Source: Pseudoalteromonas luteoviolacea (lineage in GTDB: Bacteria > Pseudomonadota > Gammaproteobacteria > Enterobacterales > Alteromonadaceae). From it: DNA of 64,000 nucleotides. Made by a program: the position numbers and the translations under genes. Positions 8,585 to 17,532 of this stretch are shown piece after piece (the first letter of the stretch is position 1; each line of letters opens with the position of its first letter). Location: assembly GCF_021654285.1 (NCBI RefSeq), contig NZ_JAKFZS010000014.1, positions 62,001 to 126,000 of the forward strand, in the 5' to 3' direction. The notes beneath the pieces are model-generated. The model searched no databases, was not told the origin of the DNA, and worked only from the letters and a program-made list of their open reading frames with translations.

Positions 8585-10688
8585 GTGTAATAAGCCAGCT
8601 ATTGTGGATCTGTTTATTGCGTTTAAAGTCTGGAGATAATGTTTCCGTTGAGATATTTTCCGCTTTCAAGCCCAACCCCATCAGTGCAACTTCATCCATT
8701 TTAAAACCGCGCTTGTTGTTAGAGAACAGCAGCACGCCATCTGGACTTAAAATGTTCTTAACCCAAGTTAATAATTGGATATGGTCACGTTGAACATCAA
8801 ACACATTTTTCATTCTCTTTGAGTTTGAAAAAGTAGGCGGATCTAAGAAAATTAAATCGTATTGACCCTTCGCATGTTCTAACCACTTTAAGCAGTCTGC
8901 TAGCTCGAACCTAAAACGTGGATTTTTAAGGTTATTAAGTGCAAAGTTTTCTTCGGCCCATTTAAGGTAAGTTTTTGACATATCGACAGTAGTAACCGAC
9001 TTTGCCCCACCGAGTGCTGCGTGAACCGACGCAGAGCCCGTATAAGCAAACAAGTTTAAAACGCGTTTGTCTTTTGAGTTTTGTTGGATAAATCGACGTG
9101 CAAGGCGGTGATCTAAAAACAGACCCGTATCTAAATAGTCATACAAATTAACTTTAAATTTTGCACCGAACTCTTCAATAACTTGATAACGATTTTGCTT
9201 CTCATATGAAGTATATTGCTCATCACCACGCTGCTTTTTGCGTACCTTAACCGCTAAGTTGCTCGGCGAAATATCTAGAGTTTCGGCAGTTAAAGAAATC
9301 ACATCTTGTAAACGTTTATCAGCAACGTCGGCGTTGATTTCTTTTGGTGCTGCATACTCAAAGATCACTGCGTTGTCGCCATATACATCTACGGCGACGT
9401 TATATTCAGGGATATCAGCATCATACAAACGATAAGCTTCAACAGACTCTTTTTTCAACCAACTTTTTAGGCCCTGCTTATTCTTTTTAAGTCTGTTAGC
9501 AAATGCACGAGACTGCTCAAAATGCAGTTCTGAAGCTTGTTGGTTCTGAGCAACTTGCTTTTCATTCAGCTCATACATATACAAGGTGACATCAATTGGA
9601 CCATTCTTAAACTTATAGCGCTTTTTAGACGCGAGCTTAAGTAATCTAAATAACTCATCATCAGTACCAAGCAGTGCAGCGTTCCAATCGCGATAATGCT
9701 TTTTGAAGCTCACACCCATATTACGATATAGGTTAATCAATTCAGCCATTGAACCCAAACGCTCACCATACGGTAAGTTACTTAGAATGGTACCAGGGCG
9801 TTTTGCAACAGACTGCAACTTGCCCGCATCCGCTTCTTTAAATTGGATGAGTTCGCCAACACCTGCACGGTTTGCATTTGACTTAGCTGTGTCTAACACT
9901 CTGCCATCAATATCATGACCAATTAGCCACAATTTTGAATCGACTTTTTCCGCTTTAAGTTCTTTTTGGATTTCTTTGAATTTGGCTTCTCTAAAGCTAG
10001 GAAGACGCTTAAAAGCAAATGCCTTATGCAGGTTTGTAGGCAAGTTTAAAGCCATGCTCGCGGCTTCAATTAACAATGTACCAGAGCCACAACAAGGGTC
10101 AAACAAAGGCTTTGAAGTATCATTCAACCAGCCACTTCGAGTAACAAGCGCTGCTGCTAAGTGTTCACGAATTGGGGCTTTACCCTGTTTGGTTCTATAG
10201 CCTCGGTCAGACAATCTTGGACCTGAATAATCAAGATATAGTGCAATTTTTTGCTTATTGAGCTTAGCAATAATTCGAACGTTAGCGTCTTGTTTATCAA
10301 CAGATGGGCGTTGCTCATAAAGATCTTGGAAATAATCAACAACTGCATCTTTAATGACCAAGCCGGAGAACTGTGTGTTTTTTAATTCTTTATTCGTGCC
10401 ATTAAACTCAACAGCAAACGTCTGTGACGGGCCAAACCACTCTTGCCAACCTTGAAAACGAGCAAACTTATACAGGTCATCTTTATTTTTAATATCTTCG
10501 TGCTCATCAATTAATAACATAACGCGTGTTGAGTATCGCGTCATCATACAAAATTTCTGAGCGGTAAGATTGTCTGCTTCAAAGCGAACCGAACCAATGC
10601 TTTGCTTAGTAACTTTAATTTCGAAAGATTGAAGTTCTTCGACTAGTAGATTTTCGATGCCAATCGATGTAAGCGCAATAAACTGCAA
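8577..10688 (-). CDS. rlmKL: 23S rRNA methyltransferase RlmKL (m2G2445 and m7G2069)
   Basis: 703 residues, the full fused length. An N-terminal THUMP domain (about 45-155) leads into the RlmL methyltransferase with LFDPCCGSGTLLIEAA and the catalytic ILSNLPYGERLG. A second Rossmann methyltransferase (RlmK part, about 510-703) has VLNLFAYTGSASVHAA and LIFLDPPTFSNS. The protein methylates G2445 (N2) and G2069 (N7) in the peptidyl-transferase region of 23S rRNA during assembly. A TATACT -10-like hexamer lies about 35 bases upstream of the ATG, without a clear -35. It is likely the first gene of the rlmKL-grx-uup-DUF3466 transcript. Confidence 0.95.
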   Translation of the reverse strand: MQFIALTSIGIENLLVEELQSFEIKVTKQSIGSVRFEADNLTAQKFCMMTRYSTRVMLLIDEHEDIKNKDDLYKFARFQGWQEWFGPSQTFAVEFNGTNKELKNTQFSGLVIKDAVVDYFQDLYEQRPSVDKQDANVRIIAKLNKQKIALYLDYSGPRLSDRGYRTKQGKAPIREHLAAALVTRSGWLNDTSKPLFDPCCGSGTLLIEAASMALNLPTNLHKAFAFKRLPSFREAKFKEIQKELKAEKVDSKLWLIGHDIDGRVLDTAKSNANRAGVGELIQFKEADAGKLQSVAKRPGTILSNLPYGERLGSMAELINLYRNMGVSFKKHYRDWNAALLGTDDELFRLLKLASKKRYKFKNGPIDVTLYMYELNEKQVAQNQQASELHFEQSRAFANRLKKNKQGLKSWLKKESVEAYRLYDADIPEYNVAVDVYGDNAVIFEYAAPKEINADVADKRLQDVISLTAETLDISPSNLAVKVRKKQRGDEQYTSYEKQNRYQVIEEFGAKFKVNLYDYLDTGLFLDHRLARRFIQQNSKDKRVLNLFAYTGSASVHAALGGAKSVTTVDMSKTYLKWAEENFALNNLKNPRFRFELADCLKWLEHAKGQYDLIFLDPPTFSNSKRMKNVFDVQRDHIQLLTWVKNILSPDGVLLFSNNKRGFKMDEVALMGLGLKAENISTETLSPDFKRNKQIHNSWLITHG

Positions 10689-10752
10689 TGTGATAACCCT
10701 GTAATTTCAATTGACGCGAGTATAACACAGCTATGTACAGACTGGGATTGGA

Positions 10753-11280
10753 TTAAGCCCTTCTACTGACTTTATTATTCGCCAATACAGGGTGAATGCG
10801 ATCGTTTAAAACCTTGATGGCCTGAAACTGCTCTAAACTGATATTTTCATCTAACTGAAAGTTCGCAGTTAGATTGATACACAAGCTTGCATCGCGTTCA
10901 TGGTCAACTATCAAACACTCGCCTGTCATGACTTTAGATTTAAGACTAATAACCGCATTACACAAAACTTCATTACCAATATAAGCTTGGAAAAACCAAC
11001 TCTTGGCTTGAACTGGTAACAAATGGAATTTAGCAGCGGTAGCATTAAGTGCAATCTGACAGCATTGCGCTTCTGACCAAACAGAATAAGTGCACAAGTA
11101 ATCAAACACACTTTGATAAAATGCAGCTTCTTCTACGCTGAATGTGGGGCTGGAATCAGAATCGGCAGTAAGCTGGCGCAGACGATACGGCGTGCAGAGT
11201 TGAAGCTCGTCGCCTAAATCAACAAGCAAACGGTTTTGTGCGCGACATTGGAGCCAACGCCACTCTTTTGATGCTTGCAA
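10753..11280 (-). CDS. zapC: Cell division protein ZapC
   Basis: 175 residues from a TTG start. The choice of TTG rests on the GAGGG Shine-Dalgarno run 5 bases upstream, an in-frame stop about 30 bases upstream, and alignment of EWRWLQCRAQNRLLVDL with the NWRW... start of E. coli ZapC. C-terminal motifs (ASLCINL, IKVLNDRIHP) also match. ZapC binds FtsZ and promotes bundling at the division ring in the cytoplasm. It follows pyrD at 125 bases as in E. coli; ycbX, found between zapC and rlmL there, is missing. Its start codon lies inside a nested inverted repeat described separately. Confidence 0.85.
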   Translation of the reverse strand: MQASKEWRWLQCRAQNRLLVDLGDELQLCTPYRLRQLTADSDSSPTFSVEEAAFYQSVFDYLCTYSVWSEAQCCQIALNATAAKFHLLPVQAKSWFFQAYIGNEVLCNAVISLKSKVMTGECLIVDHERDASLCINLTANFQLDENISLEQFQAIKVLNDRIHPVLANNKVSRRA

Positions 11281-11348
11281 AATCGCCCTCCGCGTTACTA
11301 TTAAATTAATTCATCCAGTAACGCGAAGTATATCGCGATTTTTGCAAG
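11274..11348 (-). promoter_or_regulatory. Nested leader hairpin covering the zapC start codon
   Basis: On the minus-strand RNA, an outer stem of 13 bp (11335-11348 with 11274-11286, one bulged base) encloses an inner perfect 9-bp stem (11317-11325 with 11291-11299). The outer stem includes the UUG start codon (11278-11280) and the next codon. The Shine-Dalgarno GAGG (11287-11290) lies in the internal loop between the stems. The pairing is seen directly; an effect on translation is inference. Confidence 0.6.
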
Positions 11349-11405
11349 TGTAAAAATATTTATAATAACAATTTGTTTAGGATCATTTTGTAATATGACT
11401 GATCC

Positions 11406-12416
11406 TTATAAAGAATTTACGATCCTTTTGATCAATTGTGGTCCTTCGTAAATAAAACCGGTATACAATTGAACGAGATCTGCGCCTGCGTTGAGCTTTT
11501 CTTGCGCAGCTTCAGCGCTGTCAATCCCACCCACACCAATGATAGGCAACTTGCCTTCTGTAAGGCGTTTTAGTTCTTGAACAACATGCGTTGACTTTTC
11601 ACGCACAGGGCGTCCTGATAAACCGCCAGCTTCATTTGCAAATTCTAAGCCTTGCACTGCGTCTCTTGCTAACGTTGTATTCGTCGCAATAACACCATCA
11701 ATACGATTATTTACAAGTGATTCAGCTATTTGCGTTAATTGCACCGCATCAACATCTGGCGCAATTTTAACAAGCATTGGGACTGACTTTTTGTGCTTTT
11801 CAATCAAGTCTACCTGCTCATTTTTAAGACTTTGTAATAAGCCATCTAGCGCTTCACCATACTGTAGATCACGAAGACCTGGGGTATTCGGAGAAGAGAT
11901 GTTTACTGTGATGTACGATGCATGCTCAAAAACTTTGCGCATACAATGGATATAATCATCTTTGCCCTGCTCGTTTGGTGTATCTTTGTTTTTACCAATG
12001 TTGATCCCAAGGATCCCGGTATAATTTGAAGCTTTTACGTTAGCAACTAAATTATCTACGCCTTTATTGTTAAAGCCCATTCTGTTAATCACAGCATGTG
12101 CTTCTGGAAGACGGAATATACGTGGCTTATCATTACCAGCTTGAGGCCTAGGTGTAACAGTACCTACTTCAATAAACCCAAAACCCATTTGGCCAAATGC
12201 ATCAATACATTCAGCATTTTTGTCTAAACCAGCGGCCAATCCCACTGGGTTATCAAATTCTAAGCCTAAAAAGTTAACTGGCTTTTTAGGAAGAGACTGT
12301 GACCAAGCAAGACTTAATGGGGTATTTTTGAAACGGCGCAAGTTGCCTAAAGCAAAATCGTGGGCCCATTCCGCATCTTTATTAAACATATAACGACGTG
12401 CTAAATCGTAAAACAT
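11406..12416 (-). CDS. pyrD: Dihydroorotate dehydrogenase (quinone), class 2
   Basis: 336 residues, class 2 length. The N-terminal helices form the membrane-associated quinone tunnel, then a TIM barrel carries FMN. The catalytic base region reads [16 protein letters not shown] with Ser175, as in E. coli; [11 protein letters not shown] and the phosphate-binding IIGVGGIDS are present. It oxidises dihydroorotate to orotate in pyrimidine synthesis, passing electrons to the quinone pool. zapC follows on the same strand. The gene starts 81 bases after the glutamate dehydrogenase stop, beyond a terminator, so it should have its own promoter. Confidence 0.96.
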   Translation of the reverse strand: MFYDLARRYMFNKDAEWAHDFALGNLRRFKNTPLSLAWSQSLPKKPVNFLGLEFDNPVGLAAGLDKNAECIDAFGQMGFGFIEVGTVTPRPQAGNDKPRIFRLPEAHAVINRMGFNNKGVDNLVANVKASNYTGILGINIGKNKDTPNEQGKDDYIHCMRKVFEHASYITVNISSPNTPGLRDLQYGEALDGLLQSLKNEQVDLIEKHKKSVPMLVKIAPDVDAVQLTQIAESLVNNRIDGVIATNTTLARDAVQGLEFANEAGGLSGRPVREKSTHVVQELKRLTEGKLPIIGVGGIDSAEAAQEKLNAGADLVQLYTGFIYEGPQLIKRIVNSL

Positions 12417-12451
12417 CGAGACTCCTTAAGTTCCTGGTAACAGTTTGAGGC

Positions 12452-12484
12452 AAAAAAATACCCCAGCAATTGCCGGGGTATTTT
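12452..12484 (-). terminator. Rho-independent terminator after the glutamate dehydrogenase gene
   Basis: Stem AAATACCCC with GGGGTATTT around a 10-base loop that itself contains GCAATTGC. On the minus strand it is followed by seven T. It lies between the stop of the NAD-glutamate dehydrogenase gene and the start of pyrD. Confidence 0.88.
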
Positions 12485-12497
12485 AACGTGTTAATTT

Positions 12498-15400
12498 TTA
12501 TTTGGAAGTGTCACAGTTGTGACTTAGTAACATTAATTCTCTTAACGCTACTGAGAACTTCGCAAAGTCGTGGTTCTGAGAAGTCTTAAACTCCGCTAGC
12601 ATTTGCTGCCAACGGTGTAGAAGTGAAGACTGATTATCCATCCACTGATTGATAAGTGCGTCAACTTCACCGTCTCCTTCAAAGCTGTTTAAAACAACTT
12701 CAGACAATGCACGCTGCTGCCAGTCTAGCTCTTCACGGTATGAAGCACGTGCTAGTGCCTGCCAGTGGTTAGCTACTGGTTGAGCAGTGATTTGGTCTAG
12801 GAACCAGTGTAGACCCATGTTTGCACCTAACTTGAAGTAGGTGTTAGATACTACTGAGATATCACGCTTCGCGTTGTTTGCAACTTCAGCAAGATCCATC
12901 ACTGAGAACAAGCTAGATAGCGATACGATGCGATCCGCTAATGCTTGTGGAACACCTTCTGATGTTAACTCAGCTGCTTTCTCAGCAAGACGCGCACTTT
13001 CTTCTTCAACCATGTAAGTTGTCAGATTAGCGCTTAAGTCTGCAAATGTCGGTGCGAAGAACTCAATTGTTTCTTCAATGCTAAGCGCTTTGTTACGGTG
13101 GCGTAAGAACCAGCGCGTAACACGACGAACTGTACGACGTAACTGATACAACATTTCTGTTTGTACTGCTGATGGGATCTTGTTATCAAGCGCTGAAATT
13201 TCAGCCCATGTTTCTGACATCTCAAATGTCGCACATGCAATTGAGTAACAAAGTGCAATTTCAGCTTCTGTTGCGCCTGTTTCTTCATGCATGCGGATCA
13301 TGAAGTTCAAGCCCATATCATTTACGATGTTGTTAGCAAGCTTAGTAGCAATGATCTCTTTTCTCAGCGGGTGCTCATCCATTGCCGCGTTAAAGCGGTC
13401 ACGAAGAGGCACAGGGAAAGAGTTTACTAATAACTGACGGTAATAAGGGTTTTCAGTGATTTCATCAACCACTAATGTTTCTTTAAGTACCATCTTAGAG
13501 TAAGAAACTAGAACAGAAAGCTCTGGACGAGTTAAATCAAGACCAGCTGCTGCGCGCTCTGCTAGCTCTTCATCACTTGGTAAGAACTCAATGTTTCTAT
13601 CAAGCTTACCGTCTTTTTCAAGTGCGTGGATGAAGCGGATCTTTTCTTTAAGTGTCGCAGGACCTTTTGACTTAGTCACAGACAATGTATGTGTTTGACG
13701 GTAACAGTCAGCAAGTACAAGCTCAGACACTTCGTCAGTCATTGCATATAGCAATTCGTCACGCTGTTTCTTCGTAAGGTCACCTTCAGCAACTAGACCA
13801 TTAAGTAAAATCTTAATGTTTACTTCGTTATCTGAACACGCAACACCACCAACATTATCGATAAAGTCAGTGTTAATACGACCGCCTTTAGCTGCGAACT
13901 CGATACGACCAAGTTGCGTAGCACCTAAGTTACCGCCTTCACCGAAGATCTTAGCACCAAGCTCAGAGCCATTGATACGTAGTGCATCATTCGCTCTGTC
14001 ACCTACATCAGCGTCACTTTCGTTTTTCGCCTTGATGTAAGTACCGATACCACCATTCCAAAGTAGATCAACTGGCATCATTAGAAGCGCTTTAATCAAC
14101 TCATTTGGTGTCATGCTTGCTTTCTTAGTACCAAGCATTTTCTTAATTTCTGGTGTTAGTGTGATTGACTTCGCTGCACGAGAGAATATACCACCACCTT
14201 GAGAGATTAAGCTTGCATCATAGTCTTCCCACGATGAACGTGGTAGCTCGAACATACGTGCACGCTCTTTGTAAGAGCTCACTGCATCTGGATTTGGATC
14301 GATGAAGATGTGCATGTGGTTAAATGCAGCCACTAAGCGCGTGTGCTCAGATAGCAACATACCATTACCGAATACATCACCTGCCATATCACCAATAGCA
14401 ACGGCTGTGAAATCAGTTGTTTGACAGTCAATGTCCATTTCACGGAAATGACGTTTAACTGACTCCCAAGCACCTTTAGCTGTGATACCCATCTTCTTGT
14501 GGTCATAACCAATTGAACCACCAGATGCAAATGCATCACCTAGCCAGAAGTTGTATTCATCAGCAATACCGTTGGCGATATCTGAGAATGTCGCCGTACC
14601 TTTATCGGCAGCAACTACCAGATATGGGTCATCTTCATCATGACGAACTACATCTACAGGTGGCACAATGTCACCGTGAATGATGTTATCAGTGATGTCT
14701 AACAGACCACGGATGAAAATCTTGTAGCACTCTTGACCTTCACGGAAGAAACCTTCGCGGTCATTTGGTAGCTGTTTACATACGAAGCCGCCTTTAGAGC
14801 CAACAGGTACAATTACAGTATTCTTAACCTGCTGTGCTTTAACAAGACCAAGCACTTCTGTACGGAAGTCCTCACGACGGTCAGACCAACGTAAACCACC
14901 ACGCGCAACCTTACCACCACGTAAGTGAACACCTTCGATACGTGGAGAGTATACAAAGATTTCAAATGCAGGTAATGGCAACGGCATTTCTGGAATTGCG
15001 CTTGGCTGAATTTTGAATGAAACGTATGATTTGTTAGAGCCATCCGCTTCTTTTTGATAGAAGTTCGTTCTTAGCGTCGCATCAATCATTGCTACGTAAA
15101 GACGAATGATACGGTCATCATCAAGGTTCGCTACACTTTCCAGCTCGTGGTAGATTTTCTCTACAAGCTTATCAAGTGACTTCTGCGCAACTTTCTTCTG
15201 TGGGCAGAATTTCTTCTCAAACAACTCAACCAATTGGTTTGCGATGTGAGGATAATGCTCGAACGTATTTTCAATGTAAGACTGTGAGAAAGTCACACCA
15301 ATCTGGCGCATATATTTAGCGTATGCACGAAGGATAGATGCTTCACGGCCAGTAGACCCCGCTTTTAAAACTAAACGGTTAAAGCCATCATTCTCAAGAC

Positions 15401-17330
15401 GGTTGTTCCAAACGTTGATAAGTGCAGCGCGAAAACGTGCTGATACTTTATCAAAATCTGCTAACCCTTTGCTGTCTAACAGCATAGAGAAATCCATGAT
15501 CCAATTTACTTGACCATCACTTGTCTTAACCGCAAACGGAGTTTCACCGATTACGCGTAAGCCAAAGTTTTCTAGCATTGGCATCACGTCTGACAGGTGA
15601 ATTGGCTCATCTTTATGGAACAAGCTTAAGCGAACGATTTGTGAATTCGCTTCTTCTTGAGGTCTGTAGAACAACATTTCAAGCTTGTTCTCATCGCTCA
15701 ACTTCTCAAGTTTTGAGATATCAACGACAGCAGCGCTTGGCAAAACTTCGTCTTTATATGCGCGAGGGAAAGCCGTTGCATATTTACGGTTTAACTCGTT
15801 ACCGCGTGCTTCACCTTCGCCCGCAAGCAAAGCTGTTTGTAGTTTATCTTCCCAAGTACGGGCAGCTTCTACTAAATTATTTTCGATTTCTTTCACGTTG
15901 TACTTAATGTTGTTGTCAGCTACACGAACAATATAATGCGTTCTTGCTAATGTAGACTCTGAGAAAAATGTAGTGAACTCAACTTTTTCGTTAGACCCAA
16001 AGGCATCGCCTAACAATTTCTGAGTTTCGCGACGAAGCGCGGTATTGTATCTCTCACGCGGTACATAGACCATACAAGAGAAGAAACGTCCATATACGTC
16101 TCTTCTAACGAACAGACGACACATATCACGCTCTTGGGTTTGCAATACACCCGTTGCAACATCTAATAACTCAGATTCACGAGCCTGCACTAGCTCATCA
16201 CGTGGATACGTCTCTAAGATATTAAGCACTGCTTTGTAAGCGTGAGTTCCTTTAGCAAAATCACACTGCTCCATGATGCGCGCAATTTTACTTTTTAATA
16301 CAGGAACGTCAGAAGCACTGTTGTTGTAAAAACTTGAAGAGAAAAGACCGATGAAACGATCTTCACCAATCACATTGCCCTCTTTATCAAAACGCTTAAT
16401 ACCAACATAATCAATATGTGCTGGACGATGAACGCGAGATTGAGAGTTTGTCTTGGTTAAGATCAATAAGTTTTTACTGCGAGCTTCAAGGCGCGCAACT
16501 TCTGGTAGTTCTGATAACAGACGACTACTTTCAGAAGAGTTTTTCATTAGACCTAAGCTTGAACCTGCTACAGGCTTAAGCTCGTAGTCACCTTGAACTG
16601 GCACAAGGTCATACTGACGGTATCCCATGAACGTGAAGTTATCACGTGCAAGCCAATCAAGGAATTCAACCGCTTCACTGAGTTCTTGTTCAGAAGAGCT
16701 GTGTTTGCGATTAGGAATATCTTCACCAACTGCAACCAGCTTATCTCTGATAAGTAACCAGTCTTCAACCGCAACAGAAACATCTTTTAACACTGATTCT
16801 AATTCTTGCGTAAAGTCAGCAATGACCGACTCGTCTGTTTGACGGTCAATCTCAATAAAAAAAACAGTTTTAGTAGATGAAGATTCTTGTTCAGTTTTTA
16901 AACCTGAAACAGCTGAGATTTTATCTTCTTGGTCACGGTTGATCTTGAGAGGACAGTGTAAAAGTAGATGCGAAGCAATATTCTTACGGCTTAACGCCAT
17001 ACGTACTGAGTCAACCAAGAATGGCATATCATCTGAAATGATCTCTACAATCGTGTGAGACGATTGCCAGCCATCTTTCGCAACTTCAGGGTTGAATACA
17101 CGGATAACTGCGTCTTCTGAAGTATTCTTTTCAAGAGAATTCCACAGACTCAGAGCAGCACCGTACAGGTCGCTGTCGTTACGATTAGCCAAGTCCTCTT
17201 TAGACATGTTGCTGTACAAGGCTTTGGCGAATGTTTCAACGAGCGACACGTTATCGGCATGAACTTTTTTCTGGATCAACTTGCAAACGTTATCAAGGAT
17301 AACCGATGCTGGACCTTCACTTTGTGTCAT
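12498..17330 (-). CDS. gdhB: NAD-specific glutamate dehydrogenase, large (180 kDa) class
   Basis: 1610 residues, the normal length of the large NAD-GDH family. The N-terminal half (about 1-700) has ACT-like regulatory regions; the central catalytic part has RGGLRWSDRREDFRTEV, PVGSKGGFVCK and the nucleotide-binding region with FAKGG-type glycines (VAIGDMAGDVFGNGML, EGGNLGATQLGRIEF); a long helical C-terminal domain follows. It converts glutamate to 2-oxoglutarate with NAD+ and normally works catabolically. AAGGAACACATAATG gives a good ribosome site. The leader upstream contains a bulged hairpin (17386-17430). It stands alone between terminators, with the RND transporter upstream. Confidence 0.95.
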   Translation of the reverse strand: MTQSEGPASVILDNVCKLIQKKVHADNVSLVETFAKALYSNMSKEDLANRNDSDLYGAALSLWNSLEKNTSEDAVIRVFNPEVAKDGWQSSHTIVEIISDDMPFLVDSVRMALSRKNIASHLLLHCPLKINRDQEDKISAVSGLKTEQESSSTKTVFFIEIDRQTDESVIADFTQELESVLKDVSVAVEDWLLIRDKLVAVGEDIPNRKHSSSEQELSEAVEFLDWLARDNFTFMGYRQYDLVPVQGDYELKPVAGSSLGLMKNSSESSRLLSELPEVARLEARSKNLLILTKTNSQSRVHRPAHIDYVGIKRFDKEGNVIGEDRFIGLFSSSFYNNSASDVPVLKSKIARIMEQCDFAKGTHAYKAVLNILETYPRDELVQARESELLDVATGVLQTQERDMCRLFVRRDVYGRFFSCMVYVPRERYNTALRRETQKLLGDAFGSNEKVEFTTFFSESTLARTHYIVRVADNNIKYNVKEIENNLVEAARTWEDKLQTALLAGEGEARGNELNRKYATAFPRAYKDEVLPSAAVVDISKLEKLSDENKLEMLFYRPQEEANSQIVRLSLFHKDEPIHLSDVMPMLENFGLRVIGETPFAVKTSDGQVNWIMDFSMLLDSKGLADFDKVSARFRAALINVWNNRLENDGFNRLVLKAGSTGREASILRAYAKYMRQIGVTFSQSYIENTFEHYPHIANQLVELFEKKFCPQKKVAQKSLDKLVEKIYHELESVANLDDDRIIRLYVAMIDATLRTNFYQKEADGSNKSYVSFKIQPSAIPEMPLPLPAFEIFVYSPRIEGVHLRGGKVARGGLRWSDRREDFRTEVLGLVKAQQVKNTVIVPVGSKGGFVCKQLPNDREGFFREGQECYKIFIRGLLDITDNIIHGDIVPPVDVVRHDEDDPYLVVAADKGTATFSDIANGIADEYNFWLGDAFASGGSIGYDHKKMGITAKGAWESVKRHFREMDIDCQTTDFTAVAIGDMAGDVFGNGMLLSEHTRLVAAFNHMHIFIDPNPDAVSSYKERARMFELPRSSWEDYDASLISQGGGIFSRAAKSITLTPEIKKMLGTKKASMTPNELIKALLMMPVDLLWNGGIGTYIKAKNESDADVGDRANDALRINGSELGAKIFGEGGNLGATQLGRIEFAAKGGRINTDFIDNVGGVACSDNEVNIKILLNGLVAEGDLTKKQRDELLYAMTDEVSELVLADCYRQTHTLSVTKSKGPATLKEKIRFIHALEKDGKLDRNIEFLPSDEELAERAAAGLDLTRPELSVLVSYSKMVLKETLVVDEITENPYYRQLLVNSFPVPLRDRFNAAMDEHPLRKEIIATKLANNIVNDMGLNFMIRMHEETGATEAEIALCYSIACATFEMSETWAEISALDNKIPSAVQTEMLYQLRRTVRRVTRWFLRHRNKALSIEETIEFFAPTFADLSANLTTYMVEEESARLAEKAAELTSEGVPQALADRIVSLSSLFSVMDLAEVANNAKRDISVVSNTYFKLGANMGLHWFLDQITAQPVANHWQALARASYREELDWQQRALSEVVLNSFEGDGEVDALINQWMDNQSSLLHRWQQMLAEFKTSQNHDFAKFSVALRELMLLSHNCDTSK

Positions 17331-17385
17331 TATGTGTTCCTTAATCTATACCACCTTTGAACGGTAGATTATTTGTACAGCCAAT

Positions 17386-17430
17386 TATTAGCGTGGAGTC
17401 CAGAGGATTTTAACCTTTCTGGCGCTAATA
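17386..17430 (-). promoter_or_regulatory. Hairpin in the gdhB leader
   Basis: An 8-bp perfect outer pairing (TATTAGCG with CGCTAATA) encloses CCAGA/TCTGG plus GG/CC, with bulges of six and two bases. It lies 56 to 100 bases upstream of the gdhB ATG. No T-run follows on the minus strand, so it is not an obvious terminator. A role in the leader or as a protein site is only inferred. Confidence 0.4.
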
Positions 17431-17499
17431 AAAAGCTTTTTTGACAAAAACATTTGAGGCTTTTCAGCCAGTTGGTCATATATTCACAAATTGTAGATA

Positions 17500-17523
17500 T
17501 AAATGGCCAATTAAGGCCATTTA
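17500..17523 (-). terminator. Likely terminator after the RND transporter gene
   Basis: A 9-bp perfect stem, TAAATGGCC with GGCCATTTA, around AATTAA, starting 9 bases after the stop of the RND gene. The U-run on the minus strand is weak (ATTTATAT), so termination may be partial. Confidence 0.6.
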
Positions 17524-17532
17524 AGAGCACAA

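Noticed and set aside
15578..15907. Plus-strand open frame of 109 codons inside the glutamate dehydrogenase gene
   Set aside because: It is antisense to a conserved coding region, has no ribosome site and its translation has no recognisable features; treated as a shadow frame.
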